From Thiomicrorhabdus heinhorstiae (GTDB lineage Bacteria > Pseudomonadota > Gammaproteobacteria > Thiomicrospirales > Thiomicrospiraceae): a stretch of DNA of 45,799 bases. Location of the stretch: assembly GCF_013391765.2 (NCBI RefSeq), contig NZ_JACBGI020000018.1, positions 1 through 45,799 on the forward strand. The letters run 5' to 3'. The notes under the pieces are model-generated. The model did not search any database, was not told where the DNA came from, and saw only the letters and a program-made list of their open reading frames with translations. Shown here one piece after another: positions 1 through 8,091 of this stretch (position 1 is the stretch's first letter; each line of letters starts with the position of its first letter). The translations under genes and the position numbers were made by a program.

Positions 1-69
1 GATAGTGGTGTGAAGCGGAGAGGAGAGGAGCTATGTGGGGAAATATCTGCGGTTATTGCAAAGAAGATA

Positions 70-102
70 AAAATAAACCCCGAGAGTCGGGGTTTATTTT
101 TA
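70..102. terminator. Bidirectional rho-independent terminator
   Basis: A perfect 13-bp inverted repeat (arms 71-83 and 87-99, three-base loop) has a GC core ACCCCGA and A/T-rich outer arms, so it works as a U-tract hairpin on either strand. On the minus strand it lies just after the ppiB stop and ends that transcript. On the plus strand it would end whatever enters from left of the window. Positions 1-69 show no recognisable gene end. Confidence 0.85.
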
Positions 103-128
103 TCCAGAGAAGAAATTCCGGATCGGAA

Positions 129-632
129 TTAATCTTCAATCAAAGTCGTTTTTGTGATCAGGATATCTTCTACCGGAACGTCCTGATGACCACGACGGTT
201 GGTCGTTTCGACTTGAGCCATGGCGTCAACCACGTCCATACCGTCGACAACCTGACCGAAAACTGCATAACCCCAGCCTTGCATGTTTTTGCCGCTATGA
301 TCCAGAAAACTGTTGTCTTTCAGATTAATGAAAAACTGGGTCGTTGCTGAGTGTGGATCCATCGTACGCGCGTAGGAAAGGCTGCCGCGGATGTTTTTCA
401 AACCATTATCGGCTTCGTTTTCAATCGGCTCGCCGGAAGGCTTATCTTCCATGCCAGGAAGCATACCGCCGCCTTGAACCATAAAATTCGGGATAATGCG
501 GTGGAACAAGGTGCCGTTGTAAAAGCCTTCCATTACATAGTGAATGAAGTTTTCCGCACCGATCGGTGCTTTTTCGTCGTCCAGTTGAACGGTGATATCA
601 CCCATAGTGGTGGAAATAATCACTTTTGACAT
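129..632 (-). CDS. ppiB: Cytoplasmic cyclophilin-type peptidyl-prolyl cis-trans isomerase
   Basis: This 167-residue single-domain cyclophilin catalyses cis-trans isomerisation of Xaa-Pro bonds during protein folding. The core motifs are FHRIIPNFMVQGG (catalytic Arg, Phe and Gln), TTQFFINLKDNSFLD and WGYAVFGQVVDGMDVV. It has no signal peptide and starts directly with the first beta strand, so it should be cytoplasmic, like E. coli PpiB. An AAGGA ribosome site precedes the ATG. It lies 26 bases downstream of an exported paralogue on the same strand and is probably co-transcribed with it, ending at the terminator at 70-102. Confidence 0.96.
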   Translation of the reverse strand: MSKVIISTTMGDITVQLDDEKAPIGAENFIHYVMEGFYNGTLFHRIIPNFMVQGGGMLPGMEDKPSGEPIENEADNGLKNIRGSLSYARTMDPHSATTQFFINLKDNSFLDHSGKNMQGWGYAVFGQVVDGMDVVDAMAQVETTNRRGHQDVPVEDILITKTTLIED

Positions 633-658
633 TTTATTTTCCTTATTGATTTGCGATT

Positions 659-1246
659 TTATTGTACTTGACGCGCTTTAACGATTTCGACGGTTTCAGC
701 CGGAACATCCCCCATGCCGTTACGGTATCCGGTTTTTTCGACGCGAATTTTATTAACGGTTTTCATCCCTTGGATGACACGACCAAATACTGCGTAACCC
801 CAAGCACGAGGCGTTTTTTCACGAAAGTCCAGAAAGCTGTTTTGAGCGACGTTGATAAAAAACTGCGCGCTGGCAGAGTGCGGATCGCTGGTTCTTGCCA
901 TGGCAACGGTTCCGATGCGGTTTCTCAAGCCGTTATCGGCTTCGTTCATAATCGGATCGTGGGTCGGTTTCTTCTGAAGATCGGGAGTAAATCCTCCCCC
1001 CTGAATCATGAAGTTGGGGATTACGCGGTGGAAAATGGTTCCGTCGTAAAACCCTTCGTTAACATAACGCAGGAAGTTTTCGACCGTTTTTGGGGCTTTG
1101 TCAGGATAGAGTTCAATCAGTATATTGCCCTTGTTGGTTTCCAGCAGCACTTGTGGATTTTTGCTTGTTGTTTCCGCCCAGGTTGAGCTCATAAACATCA
1201 GGCCGACCAGCCCGGAAAATAAGGATAAAAACAGACGTCTCTTCAT
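659..1246 (-). CDS. ppiA: Periplasmic cyclophilin-type peptidyl-prolyl cis-trans isomerase
   Basis: A 195-residue cyclophilin with an N-terminal Sec signal peptide (basic MKRR, hydrophobic stretch, likely cleavage after STWA near residue 24). The mature enzyme has the same catalytic motifs as its neighbour: FHRVIPNFMIQGGG, SAQFFINVAQNSFLD and WGYAVFGRVIQGM. It is expected to act on proline bonds of exported proteins. The start is supported by TTTGGAGTG upstream of the ATG. It is the first gene of a probable ppiA-ppiB operon, divergent from cysS. The two paralogues look like a tandem duplication with retargeting (inference). Confidence 0.94.
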   Translation of the reverse strand: MKRRLFLSLFSGLVGLMFMSSTWAETTSKNPQVLLETNKGNILIELYPDKAPKTVENFLRYVNEGFYDGTIFHRVIPNFMIQGGGFTPDLQKKPTHDPIMNEADNGLRNRIGTVAMARTSDPHSASAQFFINVAQNSFLDFREKTPRAWGYAVFGRVIQGMKTVNKIRVEKTGYRNGMGDVPAETVEIVKARQVQ

Positions 1247-1410
1247 GGATTCACTCCAAAATTATTGATTGGTTTCAGTTACAATAAGCGCATTCTATCA
1301 CCAAGGTGCATCCAGCTAAACCGAGCGGCGCTAAAAAAGCCGTTTGTGATTCTGAGATTGTAAAAAAGCGGCATTTTCGATGCAATCTAGATCCGTGAAG
1401 GGTCACTCTT

Positions 1411-1425
1411 TAGACAGGGTGTCTA
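1411..1425. promoter_or_regulatory. Operator-like inverted repeat upstream of cysS
   Basis: TAGACA-GGG-TGTCTA is a perfect 6-bp inverted repeat with a three-base spacer, in the 221-base divergent region between ppiA and cysS, 43 bases before the cysS start. It could be a regulator binding site or a small leader hairpin. No convincing pair of -35 and -10 boxes was found for either gene here. Confidence 0.3.
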
Positions 1426-1467
1426 CAGGCTTGGTGAGATTTCGACTTATGATTTAAGGACGCTTCG

Positions 1468-2835
1468 ATGAGTTTACAGATTTTTAATACCGAAACACGA
1501 CAAAAACAGACCTTCGTTCCAATTCACGATAACAAGGTCGGCATCTACGTATGCGGCGTTACGGTTTACGATCTGTGTCATATCGGTCATGCCCGAGTCA
1601 TGGTGGTGTTCGATACGGTTGTACGTCATTTACGTGCGCTAGGCTATGACGTGACTTACGTCCGTAATATCACCGATATCGACGACAAAATTATTAAGCG
1701 CGCGCTGGAAAACAACGAATCGATCCAGTCTTTGACTTCGCGGATGATCGATGAAATGCATACCGATGAAGCGGCTATGAATGTGTTGCGTCCGGATATG
1801 GAACCGCGTGCCACCGAGCATATGGATGAAATTCGCGGCATGATCCAGAGTTTGATCGACAAAGGTTTTGCCTACCCGGCGGCGAATGGCGACGTCTATT
1901 TTAAAGTGAAGGCGTTTAAAGAATACGGGCGTCTATCGGGTAAGAATCTGGATGAGCTGGAAGTCGGTGCACGCGTCGATGTAAACGAAGTTAAACAGGA
2001 TCCGATGGATTTTGTACTGTGGAAGGCTTCTAAAGAGAATGAGCCGTCATGGGATTCAAGCTGGGGTGGAGGTCGTCCAGGCTGGCATATTGAATGTTCG
2101 GCGATGTCGACCAAATGTTTAGGTAACCACTTCGATATTCACGGCGGTGGAATGGATTTGACCTTCCCGCACCATGAGAATGAAATCGCTCAATCAGAAT
2201 GTGCAACCGGCGAACACTATGTGAATACCTGGATGCACTGCGGTTTCGTGCGTGTTGATGACGAAAAGATGTCCAAGTCACTGAATAATTTCTTTACGAT
2301 CCGTGAAGTGCTTAAGGTCTACCATCCGGAAGTCATTCGTTATTTCCTGCTTTCCAGTCATTACCGCAGTCCGGTCAATTATTCGCAGGAAAATCTACAA
2401 TCTGCCAAAGCCAGTGTCGGTCGACTGTACTCGGCTTTGGAAGGTGTTGAAATTGGAGTGCCGGCTGCTGATACCGCCTTTGAAGCCGAATTTATGGGCG
2501 TAATGAACGATGACTTTAATACGCCAAGAGCGATTGCGGTTTTATTTGAACTGGCGAAAGAGGTAAACAAGAGCAAGGATTCCGGATTGGCGGGTTTACT
2601 GGTCAAGCTGGCTAATCAAATCGGTTTGCTGGAGCAGGATGCCGAGCAATTCTTTAAATCCCAGCCTTCAGACTCCGAATTGGACGATGCGGCGATTGAA
2701 GCTTTGATCGAGGAGCGTAAGCAAGCGCGTGCGAATAAAGATTTTGCGCGTTCCGATGAGATTCGCGACTCTCTGAAAGAGCAGGGAATCGAGCTGTTGG
2801 ATTCGCCACAGGGCACGACTTGGCGCCGTGTTTAG
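1468..2835 (+). CDS. cysS: Cysteinyl-tRNA synthetase
   Basis: Class I aminoacyl-tRNA synthetase (455 aa) that charges tRNA-Cys. The zinc ligand Cys29 lies in YVCGVTVYD, followed by the HIGH signature (HIGHAR, residues 38-43), the second Cys in WHIECSAMS, the His/Glu ligands in [12 protein letters not shown], and the KMSKS loop ([10 protein letters not shown], near 269). The C-terminal part carries the DALR-like helical domain and the anticodon-binding end, finishing in GTTWRRV. Length is normal for the family. AAGGA lies a few bases before the ATG. The gene is monocistronic here. Confidence 0.98.
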   Translation: MSLQIFNTETRQKQTFVPIHDNKVGIYVCGVTVYDLCHIGHARVMVVFDTVVRHLRALGYDVTYVRNITDIDDKIIKRALENNESIQSLTSRMIDEMHTDEAAMNVLRPDMEPRATEHMDEIRGMIQSLIDKGFAYPAANGDVYFKVKAFKEYGRLSGKNLDELEVGARVDVNEVKQDPMDFVLWKASKENEPSWDSSWGGGRPGWHIECSAMSTKCLGNHFDIHGGGMDLTFPHHENEIAQSECATGEHYVNTWMHCGFVRVDDEKMSKSLNNFFTIREVLKVYHPEVIRYFLLSSHYRSPVNYSQENLQSAKASVGRLYSALEGVEIGVPAADTAFEAEFMGVMNDDFNTPRAIAVLFELAKEVNKSKDSGLAGLLVKLANQIGLLEQDAEQFFKSQPSDSELDDAAIEALIEERKQARANKDFARSDEIRDSLKEQGIELLDSPQGTTWRRV

Positions 2836-2846
2836 AAGCTGGGAAT

Positions 2847-2868
2847 AGCCCGGAAACCGCGGGCTTTA
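2847..2868 (+). terminator. Weak terminator after cysS
   Basis: AGCCCG (2847-2852) and CGGGCT (2860-2865) form a 6-bp GC-rich stem with a seven-base loop, followed by TTTAATTAA, starting 12 bases after the cysS stop. The U-tract is short, so termination may be partial. Confidence 0.5.
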
Positions 2869-2910
2869 ATTAACCCTAGTTTTTGTAAGTGATTGAAACT
2901 TCTAAAAAAC

Positions 2911-2925
2911 TATCAAGCTGATAGA
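2911..2925. promoter_or_regulatory. Inverted repeat upstream of the candidate small RNA promoter
   Basis: CTATCA-AGC-TGATAG is a perfect 6-bp dyad about 30 bases upstream of the -35 box at 2958. The intervening sequence is AT-rich and holds two copies of TTAATGA (2932-2938 and 2951-2957). It could be an activator site or UP-element region for the small RNA promoter. This is inference from position only. Confidence 0.3.
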
Positions 2926-2957
2926 AATAATTAATGAGATATTTATGCGGTTAATGA

Positions 2958-2986
2958 TTGACAAGATTAGGAAACGCTAATATACT
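2958..2986 (+). promoter_or_regulatory. Near-consensus sigma-70 promoter for a small RNA
   Basis: A perfect -35 box TTGACA (2958-2963), a 17-base spacer and TATACT as -10 (2981-2986, five of six matches to TATAAT). It is the best promoter match seen in the window. Transcription is predicted to start at about 2993-2994. No open reading frame follows before the terminator at 3051-3081. Confidence 0.75.
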
Positions 2987-2992
2987 TTGACT

Positions 2993-3081
2993 CATTCATG
3001 TTTCTTCATGAGTATCCTCCTCTGATTATTTCTAATGAGATAATATTTTGAACCCCAGTCCATTGACTGGGGTTTTTTTTT
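2993..3081 (+). ncRNA. Candidate trans-acting small RNA, about 89 nt
   Basis: This intergenic unit between cysS and slt has its own strong promoter and ends in a textbook intrinsic terminator: AACCCCAGTC, loop CATT, GACTGGGGTT, then nine T. Three stem-loops can be drawn. A 5' hairpin at 2994-3013 has arms ATTCATG and CATGAGT (one G-U) around TTTCTT. A CU-rich single-stranded linker follows, with TATCCTCCTCT at 3013-3023. A second hairpin at about 3025-3044 has arms ATTATTTC and GAGATAAT around TAAT. The terminator comes last. The linker TCCTCCT is complementary to Shine-Dalgarno sequences and the long 3' U-tail suits Hfq binding. I do not recognise it as a named RNA family. Confidence 0.6.
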
Positions 3082-3137
3082 GCCTGTGTTTTGTCGTGGT
3101 GTTTTATGGGCTTTATCGGTAGGAGCTAGAAAGATAG

Positions 3138-3168
3138 GACTCTGGTTTTCAGGTTCAGGACCAGAGTC
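3138..3168 (-). terminator. Stem-loop after the slt stop
   Basis: GACTCTGG (3138-3145) and CCAGAGTC (3161-3168) form a perfect 8-bp stem with a 15-base loop, eight bases beyond the slt stop on the minus strand. The following minus-strand bases are only moderately T-rich, so this is either the slt-mltD terminator or a 3'-end stabilising hairpin. Confidence 0.5.
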
Positions 3169-3175
3169 AAAACGT

Positions 3176-5143
3176 TCAAGGATGTTGAGAATCGGTGGCT
3201 CGGGCGATATTGTTTTGCCCGATAGCAGTCATCAGGTTACTTAAACGGTCGTAGCGCTTGTTAAGCAGTGATTTAAAAATTGTTTTGTATTCCATTACGG
3301 CCTTAACGTAATTACGCGTTTCGGTAAAGGGAATGGAATCGATCCACTGGTCGGCGCTGAGGGTGCCGTTTTCCGGAATCCAGGAATCGACTCTTTTAGG
3401 ACCGGCATTATAAGCCGCCGTCGCTAAAATTAAATTGCCGCCGTATTTTTCTTTTAAATAGCTCAAGTAGGCACTGCCCAGTTGAATATTTCGCTCCGGA
3501 TCTTTAAGTGCGGAGGTGTTCACTTTTCCGGCACCGATCTTACGCCCGATGTAACGGGCGGTACTCGGCATCAGTTGCATTAAACCAACCGCGCCGGCTG
3601 AAGATTGCACGCTTTCCGAGAAGGCGCTCTCCCGGCGGATAATGCCGTAAATCCACGCAGGATCCAGACTGTTTTTCTCCGCATTTTGCATTACCGGTTG
3701 CTTGTGCGGTGTCGGAAAACGTAATTGAATATCGTCCCATTTTTTGGCAATTGCCAGTGTGCGGATTACCTGAGGGTGCTGCTGCCATTTATGGGCCAGT
3801 ACTGCGATTGCCTGAAGTTCATCTCGTTTGACTTGAGGTAATAAATAACGCCATTCTGTCTGACTGGTATTAATCCAGTCAATGGCCATCAATTCCTGAA
3901 TTCGACGTAGTGCAGGGTATTTCTGGATAAGTTTTTCAGGCTTTTCGACTTTGACCGGATTCGGATTGAACTGATAAGCACGATTTAGGCGATCGGCGGC
4001 CATAAAGCCGTAATAACTTCGGGAATTGGCCAAGCCGTTATAGATTTGCGTAGCTTGGGTTTTCTGTCCGGTATTTTCCAATGCGCGCGCTTTCCAGTAA
4101 CGCCATTGTTTATCGTTCTGTTCCTCGGCCGGCATTAGGTCGATGGTATCGAGCAGGTCAAGCCATTCCGAATTTTTAATGTTAATTTGCGCTTGCCAGC
4201 GCAGAGAGTCCTCGGTCGGTGCTCCGTTGTGGTTTACCTCTTCCAACAAGGCTTTGGCTTCGGGGGCGTAGCGATAGGCGGTACGCAAAGCAACATATCG
4301 GTTTAGCTCGTTGACGTCGCCTTTGGTTAAATAAAATTTCCCGGATAAATCATCAAGCAGGGATTTTGCACCTTGTGTGTCTTTGCGGGCAAGGCGTTTG
4401 ACCGCCTGTTTAAAAATCACCCGTTTGATGTGGCGATCCATCTTCTGATTTTTCAGTTCTGTGACCGAAGACGGTTTTGAATACACATCAAGCCATTTTT
4501 TAAAACTGGCTTGATCCTTATTAGATAAATACTTGCTCAACCTTTTGGCTTCTGTGATCTGGCGCTTGCTCATTGCATCTTCGATTTTTTGCCAGATCAT
4601 ACTACCGCTCAAGCGGTGGTGCTTGAGGAGAAGCGGTTCCAGAGGTGCGCAGCTGCTCGACAGTTTAATCTGCTTGTTCCATAGCGGTTTAGCGAGCTTC
4701 AGGGCTTCGGTGGTATGTTTGCTATTGGCGAGTGCCTGTACGTTCAGACACTGCAGATCGGTACTTTTCTGTGGTTTATAGACTTTGAGGTAACGCTGCC
4801 ACTCTTTTTTCTGAGCGATCAGTTTCAACCAGCGAGTGTTCAACTGGTCAGCCATGTAGGTGCCTTTATAATTACGCAGGAATCTCTCTAATTCCGATGT
4901 CGGAGTACTCTTGAGATGCAGACGGTAGTCGTGGTACAGGATATAAGGGTAGAGAGGGTAGTTTTTTAGTTGTCGCTTGTAAGAGGCGATTGCCTGACGG
5001 TCGTTAGCGCGAACGGCATCGTAGGCATCTAAAAAAGCTTGTTGCTCGCGGCTTAAGGCTTTTTCGTTTTGTGCGAAAGCCTGCTGCCACGGGAGTAGAG
5101 CGCTCAGGAAATACAGAAGAATGAGAGCACGGCTTTTAAACAT
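3176..5143 (-). CDS. slt: Soluble lytic murein transglycosylase
   Basis: 655-residue homologue of E. coli Slt70. It cleaves the MurNAc-GlcNAc bond of peptidoglycan to give 1,6-anhydromuropeptides in the periplasm. A signal peptide occupies about residues 1-24 (cleavage near QQAFA). A long alpha-helical superhelix forms the doughnut domain (about 30-450). The C-terminal SLT domain contains IIRRESAFSESVQSSAGAVGLMQLMPSTA with catalytic Glu505 in the ES motif, and later AAYNAGPKRVDSW. It lies 14 bases downstream of mltD on the same strand, so the pair is probably an operon. Its products feed the recycling pathway that includes AmpD, also in this window. Confidence 0.95.
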   Translation of the reverse strand: MFKSRALILLYFLSALLPWQQAFAQNEKALSREQQAFLDAYDAVRANDRQAIASYKRQLKNYPLYPYILYHDYRLHLKSTPTSELERFLRNYKGTYMADQLNTRWLKLIAQKKEWQRYLKVYKPQKSTDLQCLNVQALANSKHTTEALKLAKPLWNKQIKLSSSCAPLEPLLLKHHRLSGSMIWQKIEDAMSKRQITEAKRLSKYLSNKDQASFKKWLDVYSKPSSVTELKNQKMDRHIKRVIFKQAVKRLARKDTQGAKSLLDDLSGKFYLTKGDVNELNRYVALRTAYRYAPEAKALLEEVNHNGAPTEDSLRWQAQINIKNSEWLDLLDTIDLMPAEEQNDKQWRYWKARALENTGQKTQATQIYNGLANSRSYYGFMAADRLNRAYQFNPNPVKVEKPEKLIQKYPALRRIQELMAIDWINTSQTEWRYLLPQVKRDELQAIAVLAHKWQQHPQVIRTLAIAKKWDDIQLRFPTPHKQPVMQNAEKNSLDPAWIYGIIRRESAFSESVQSSAGAVGLMQLMPSTARYIGRKIGAGKVNTSALKDPERNIQLGSAYLSYLKEKYGGNLILATAAYNAGPKRVDSWIPENGTLSADQWIDSIPFTETRNYVKAVMEYKTIFKSLLNKRYDRLSNLMTAIGQNNIARATDSQHP

Positions 5144-5157
5144 TGGTTAGGCCCTGA

Positions 5158-7191
5158 TTAGAAAGTGGATTGCGTAGCCTCTGCTAGAGGAACATAAAGC
5201 AACTGGCCCGGACTTAAAGGTGTATTGAGAGACAAGTTGTTTTTATGCGCCAGCTCTTGCATTGACACCTTGTAACCTTGAGCGATACTCCATAAATTAT
5301 CCCCTTTTTTAACTCGATAATGTTGGACAGTCGGCTTTTGTTGCGTTTTTGCGACTTTAAGCTCCATGCCGGGACGCAATTTACGACCGTCACCAAGCTG
5401 GGGGTTCAAGGCGAGGAGACTTTTGACATCGGTATCGAAACGTTTTGCCAGATTCCACAAGCTATCACCGGACTTGACTTCGTAGGTTTCGGGAAGGGCG
5501 GCATGCACCTTCTTCGGTGTTTCTGCGGTCGCTATAGAATCCAGGTTTTCACCCGGAACTTTTAAAATTTGCCCCAATTTCAAAATCGTATTGGGTTTTA
5601 AATTATTCAGGTCGCGCAATTCGGCAATGTTGGTTTTGTATAGGTTGGCAAGGTTCCACAGCGAGTCGCCTTTAACGACGTGATGTTGTTTCACTTTTCG
5701 TTTCACGGATGTCTGTTGTGTCTGCTGAGGATTCTCCGCACGAACTCTTAACAGCTGGCCGCTGCGGATGGTCGCATTCAGACGGATGCCGTTCATTTGC
5801 GCTAAAGCGTGGCTGCTGGTGTTGTAATGCTGGGCGATCAGCCACAAGGATTCGCCGGGTTTAACTCGGTGAAATTCGTTATCGTCGGCAAAAAAAGTTT
5901 CATTACCCGGCAGGGCAAAGTCCCTTGGGATCGGTAGGACCAGGTTCTGTCCGGCTTTTAAGCGGTTACCACCCAGGCGGTTGAATTTTTTAATGACCGA
6001 TTTATCCAGACGATATTTTTGCGCGATTCCCGAGAGGGTTTCACCGCGCGATACCTTGTGCGTCTGCATCGCGAAGTTAAAAAGTTGCGGGTCTTTTTGC
6101 ATGGCTTCGATTAACAGATGACTGTTTTCCTTCGGAAGCAGGAAGTGATGACTGTTCTTCGGAGGTGTCAACGGACGCAAGTAGCAAGCATTCAGCAGCG
6201 CCAGTAATTCATCCGGGGTGTCGGAAACTTCAGCGATTTTTTTCAGAGGAATCGCTGTTGGATTGTCCAGTTTGACGACATTGAAAAAAGATTTGTTTTC
6301 AATTGGTTCCAGTTGAATTCCAAAATTTTCTGCATGTTCAATCAGGTAGGAATAGGCCAAAAGTTTGGGTACATAATCCTGGGTTTCTTTAGGCAGGTAG
6401 GATTGAATTTTCCAGAAATCGACTTCGGCATCCGGATCACCGATTTGCTTGCGGTAAGCGGCTTTGGCACGCGCTACGGTTCCCATTCCGGCATTATAGG
6501 ATGCCAGTGCCAACAGCCAATCGCCTTCCTGAATGTTGTTTAATCTGGTTAAGTAATCAAGGGCTGCCTGAGTGCTGCTGATTAAATCTCTGCGACCGTC
6601 GTACCACCAGTCTTGCTTGAGTTCGTAGATATTTGCCGTACTAGGCATGAATTGCCACAAACCGCTGGCGGAGCTCGAAGAGTGGGCGTGACTGCGGAAG
6701 CCACTTTCGACCATTGGTAGCAGTGCAATTTCCAATGGCATTTTGCGTTTGTTAACTTCAAAGAAAATATAGTGCAAAAAAGGCTTGGCTCGAGCGGACA
6801 GGGTTTCCAGGTGCAGAGTCTGTTTTGCGTAACGATCGATGAATGAATCGAATTTGCCCTGATTTTGATCGGTTAAGCGGAAATTATGGCTAAGTACCTG
6901 CCATAAATCATTGTGGTCAAAGTCAATTGTCGCGGTGGCTTGGACGGAATTATTGCGTTCATTAGCGTCCGTTTGTTGATCAACCGGTGAATTCTTCGCC
7001 GTTTGCTGGGCCGATGACATTCTCGGTTTTATCGAACTGTTTGGTGTCAAACTGTGGTCGGCCGATCGGCTGGAGAGGCTGTCGGTACTACCGTCGTCCT
7101 GAGTTTTTAGTTGACTACACGCGGTAAGGGAAATTCCCAGAGTAATCGCGGTAAGAGGTTTAAGAAAGGTAGTTTGCAAGTTCTTCATCAT
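5158..7191 (-). CDS. mltD: Membrane-bound lytic murein transglycosylase D with five LysM repeats
   Basis: 677-residue lipoprotein transglycosylase. The signal ends in the lipobox LTAC (Cys25). The SLT domain spans about 130-250, with catalytic Glu162 in LPMVESGF, then ASGLWQFMPSTA and ASYNAGMGTVARA. Five LysM peptidoglycan-binding repeats follow at about 377-421, 440-485, 503-547, 569-613 and 624-668, each recognisable by a G-[ED]-[ST]-L or G-D-N-L-W core. That is more than the two of E. coli MltD. The start could be either of two adjacent ATG codons, and the ribosome site is weak. It is upstream of slt in a likely two-gene operon. Confidence 0.95.
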   Translation of the reverse strand: MMKNLQTTFLKPLTAITLGISLTACSQLKTQDDGSTDSLSSRSADHSLTPNSSIKPRMSSAQQTAKNSPVDQQTDANERNNSVQATATIDFDHNDLWQVLSHNFRLTDQNQGKFDSFIDRYAKQTLHLETLSARAKPFLHYIFFEVNKRKMPLEIALLPMVESGFRSHAHSSSSASGLWQFMPSTANIYELKQDWWYDGRRDLISSTQAALDYLTRLNNIQEGDWLLALASYNAGMGTVARAKAAYRKQIGDPDAEVDFWKIQSYLPKETQDYVPKLLAYSYLIEHAENFGIQLEPIENKSFFNVVKLDNPTAIPLKKIAEVSDTPDELLALLNACYLRPLTPPKNSHHFLLPKENSHLLIEAMQKDPQLFNFAMQTHKVSRGETLSGIAQKYRLDKSVIKKFNRLGGNRLKAGQNLVLPIPRDFALPGNETFFADDNEFHRVKPGESLWLIAQHYNTSSHALAQMNGIRLNATIRSGQLLRVRAENPQQTQQTSVKRKVKQHHVVKGDSLWNLANLYKTNIAELRDLNNLKPNTILKLGQILKVPGENLDSIATAETPKKVHAALPETYEVKSGDSLWNLAKRFDTDVKSLLALNPQLGDGRKLRPGMELKVAKTQQKPTVQHYRVKKGDNLWSIAQGYKVSMQELAHKNNLSLNTPLSPGQLLYVPLAEATQSTF

Positions 7192-7251
7192 CTTATTGTT
7201 ATCCGTTCAACTGCCGTTCCGGTTTGTTTCGCTCATAAATAAATTGGATTT

Positions 7252-8028
7252 TTAATTTGCCCGGTCGTAACGATCTTTCCAGTTACGCAATGCCTTGAAA
7301 AGTTCTGCCGGAGTATCGTCTGCACCTAATTCTCGCAATTGGTCTGCAACCGAAGCAACATCAAAACGCAGGAAAGGGTTGGTTTTTTTCTCTAATCCAA
7401 GCGTTGATTGAGGTGTCGATAAGATGCTTGGATAGTTGATTTGAACTTCTTCGACCCGTTGCTGCAAATCCGGATTCTGCTCCTCAACCAGCTGGGCAAA
7501 TTTCAGGTTGTCGATGGTGTACTCGTGCCCGCAATAGATGTTTAGATCATCCGGCAGGTCGCGTAATTTAAGGAGCGAATCTGCGAATTCTTCGACGGTT
7601 CCTCCGAGAATTCTTCCGCAACCGGCTGTAAAAATGGTATCGCCGCAGAACAGATCTCGTTGGTTGTAGAAGCTGATATGGTCTTCAGTATGCCCCGGGG
7701 TGTCGAGGACATTCAGATAGTAATCGGGATTCAGCTGAACCCGGTCACCTTCTTTCAAACGTTTTTCGATGATCGCTACTGGCGTTTTTTCCGGGCCGAA
7801 AACCGTGGCATCGGGATACGCGTTTTTGATTGCAGCAATGCCGTCAACATGATCGAAATGACGATGAGTCACCAGAATCGCTCGGAGCTGCAACTGGTTC
7901 TCTTTAAGAAAATCAAGTACCTGTTGGGATTCGCCGGGATCGACTACCCATGCGTCCTTGCCTTTGGAAAGGACCCAAATATAGTTGTCATAAGTGCCGA
8001 CAAGGGCAGGGATACCGTGGATTTGCAT
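7252..8028 (-). CDS. gloB: Hydroxyacylglutathione hydrolase (glyoxalase II)
   Basis: 258-residue metallo-beta-lactamase-fold enzyme that hydrolyses S-D-lactoylglutathione to D-lactate and glutathione, the second step of methylglyoxal detoxification. The metal-binding motif is THRHFDHVDG, followed by DTPGHTEDH, GDTIFTAGCGR and the later ligand in YCGHEYT. The C-terminal glyoxalase II domain ends with the substrate-binding region (KKTNPFLRFD and a terminal basic stretch). It is divergent from the yafS-like methyltransferase, the arrangement also found in E. coli (gloB-yafS-rnhA-dnaQ). Confidence 0.95.
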   Translation of the reverse strand: MQIHGIPALVGTYDNYIWVLSKGKDAWVVDPGESQQVLDFLKENQLQLRAILVTHRHFDHVDGIAAIKNAYPDATVFGPEKTPVAIIEKRLKEGDRVQLNPDYYLNVLDTPGHTEDHISFYNQRDLFCGDTIFTAGCGRILGGTVEEFADSLLKLRDLPDDLNIYCGHEYTIDNLKFAQLVEEQNPDLQQRVEEVQINYPSILSTPQSTLGLEKKTNPFLRFDVASVADQLRELGADDTPAELFKALRNWKDRYDRAN

Positions 8029-8046
8029 AGATGTTCTAAAGTGTAT

Positions 8047-8055
8047 TGCTATAAT
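8047..8055 (+). promoter_or_regulatory. Extended -10 promoter for the methyltransferase-rnhA unit
   Basis: TGCTATAAT combines a perfect TATAAT (8050-8055) with the TG of an extended -10 element. No good -35 box lies at the usual distance, which is typical of this promoter class. Predicted transcription start is near 8062, giving a leader of about 30 bases to the next gene. Confidence 0.6.
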
Positions 8056-8091
8056 GAGAGCCTATTTTAGCAAATTTAAGCCTGCGGGTTT

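Noticed and set aside
1-69. End of a plus-strand gene at the left edge
   Set aside because: Frame 2 has stops at 11-13 and 68-70, frame 3 at 3-5, and frame 1 runs through the terminator. No frame gives a recognisable protein end.
33-350. 105-residue plus-strand frame
   Set aside because: It runs through the terminator hairpin and is antisense to ppiB, with no protein-like pattern.
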